Shown in pieces: positions 14,495-14,986 of a stretch of DNA of 14,986 nucleotides; positions within the stretch are counted from its first letter, which is position 1; every line of letters starts with the position of its first letter. The DNA is from an uncultured Bacteroidota bacterium. GTDB taxonomy: Bacteria; Bacteroidota; Bacteroidia; Chitinophagales; Chitinophagaceae. Location of the stretch: the NCBI GenBank assembly GCA_946479055.1, contig CAMLEX010000024.1, positions 1-14,986 on the forward strand. The letters are read 5' to 3'. The notes beneath the pieces are model-generated. The model saw nothing but the letters and a program-made list of their open reading frames with translations, did not search any database and had not been told where the DNA came from. The translations under genes were made by a program, and so were the position numbers.

Positions 14495-14986
14495 ATGTCA
14501 CAACATCCGGAAACAAAAGCCATCCGTCTTCAAACTGAGCAAACCAATCAAAAAGAACATGCTACTCCCTTGTTTTTGACAAGCAGTTTCACTTATGATT
14601 CAGCGGAAGAAATGGGAGCAGCATTTGCCGATGACACATTGGATGTAAATATCTATTCCCGTTTTTCCAATCCCACTGTTGATGAGTTTATCAATAAAAT
14701 AGCTGTATTGGAAGGAGCCGAAGATGGTGTAGCAACCGGTACCGGCATGGCGGCTATCTTTTCCACTTTCATGACATTTCTAAGCAAAGGAGATCATATT
14801 ATTTCCGCATCGGCTGTATTCGGATCTACGCACACCATTCTTACCAAATATTTACCGAAATGGGGAATTGACTATTCCTATTTTGATATGAGTAAGCCGG
14901 AAAGCATCTCCGCATTGATAAAAGCCACTACTAAGATGCTGTATGTGGAAACGCCTTCCAATCCCGGCCTTGATATTATAGATATT
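14495..14986 (+). CDS. metZ: O-succinylhomoserine sulfhydrylase-like enzyme, 3'-truncated
   Basis: The first 164 residues of a Cys/Met-metabolism PLP-dependent enzyme are present; the window ends before the PLP-binding lysine. The closest match by eye is MetZ, which makes homocysteine directly from O-succinylhomoserine (or the acetyl ester) and sulfide. Features: the EHATPLFLTSSFTY opening segment, YSRFSNPT (54-61) that contacts PLP phosphate from the neighbouring subunit, the GTGMAA turn (82-87), AVFGSTHTILTKY (107-119) and VETPSNP (151-157). A cystathionine gamma-synthase or gamma-lyase is the alternative, but the SAVFGST segment favours MetZ. ATG 14495 is at the expected position. It assimilates reduced sulfur into methionine, so it is functionally, if not transcriptionally, linked to the sulfatase operon upstream. 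Confidence 0.82.
   Translation, partial: MSQHPETKAIRLQTEQTNQKEHATPLFLTSSFTYDSAEEMGAAFADDTLDVNIYSRFSNPTVDEFINKIAVLEGAEDGVATGTGMAAIFSTFMTFLSKGDHIISASAVFGSTHTILTKYLPKWGIDYSYFDMSKPESISALIKATTKMLYVETPSNPGLDIIDI

Noticed and set aside
1..14986. CRISPR array, tRNA, rRNA, insertion sequence or phage genes
   Set aside because: I saw no regularly spaced repeats, no cloverleaf-like sequence in the gaps, no transposase and no terminal inverted repeats.

Overview
The window looks like one end of a draft contig from an aerobic member of the Bacteroidota, most likely a Chitinophagaceae-like organism. The evidence is the SusC/SusD pair, an outer-membrane DUF2490 protein, moderately low GC, a TTTG/TAnnTTTG-type promoter and weak Shine-Dalgarno sequences. 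The first 25 bases are not genomic: they match the 3' end of the Illumina TruSeq read-1 adapter. The taxonomic placement is inference; no rRNA or other marker gene is present.

Layout: 26-609 is the 3' part of a DUF2490 gene. 610-1028 is a long untranslated leader. It holds a good Bacteroidota promoter (636-667), a 17-codon open frame whose last seven residues are CCNGCCC (742-795), and two GC-rich hairpins (919-948, 979-998). From 1029 to 12572 runs a probable single transcription unit, all on the + strand with gaps of 18 to 66 bases: susC-type transporter, susD-type lipoprotein, two paralogous Cys-type sulfatases, a secreted rhodanese/thioredoxin fusion, a small unknown protein, a YeiH-type putative sulfate exporter, and a secreted formylglycine-generating enzyme (FGE). 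After a 244-base gap come an aldo/keto reductase (12817-13731), an unknown membrane protein (13788-14357) and the start of a MetZ-like O-succinylhomoserine sulfhydrylase (14495 to the window end).

How it may work: SusC/SusD would bring a sulfated compound across the outer membrane. The sulfatases, activated by the FGE encoded in the same unit, would remove sulfate in the periplasm. The secreted thioredoxin domain could supply reductant to the FGE or keep the sulfatase cysteine reduced, and the YeiH-type carrier would move the released inorganic sulfur across the inner membrane. No glycoside hydrolase, polysaccharide lyase or HTCS/sigma-anti-sigma regulator is visible in the window. Together with the poly-cysteine leader peptide, this suggests a SusCD system dedicated to acquiring sulfur, controlled by cysteine availability, rather than a standard carbohydrate-utilisation locus. 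The parts are recognised by motif; the combined function and its regulation are hypotheses.
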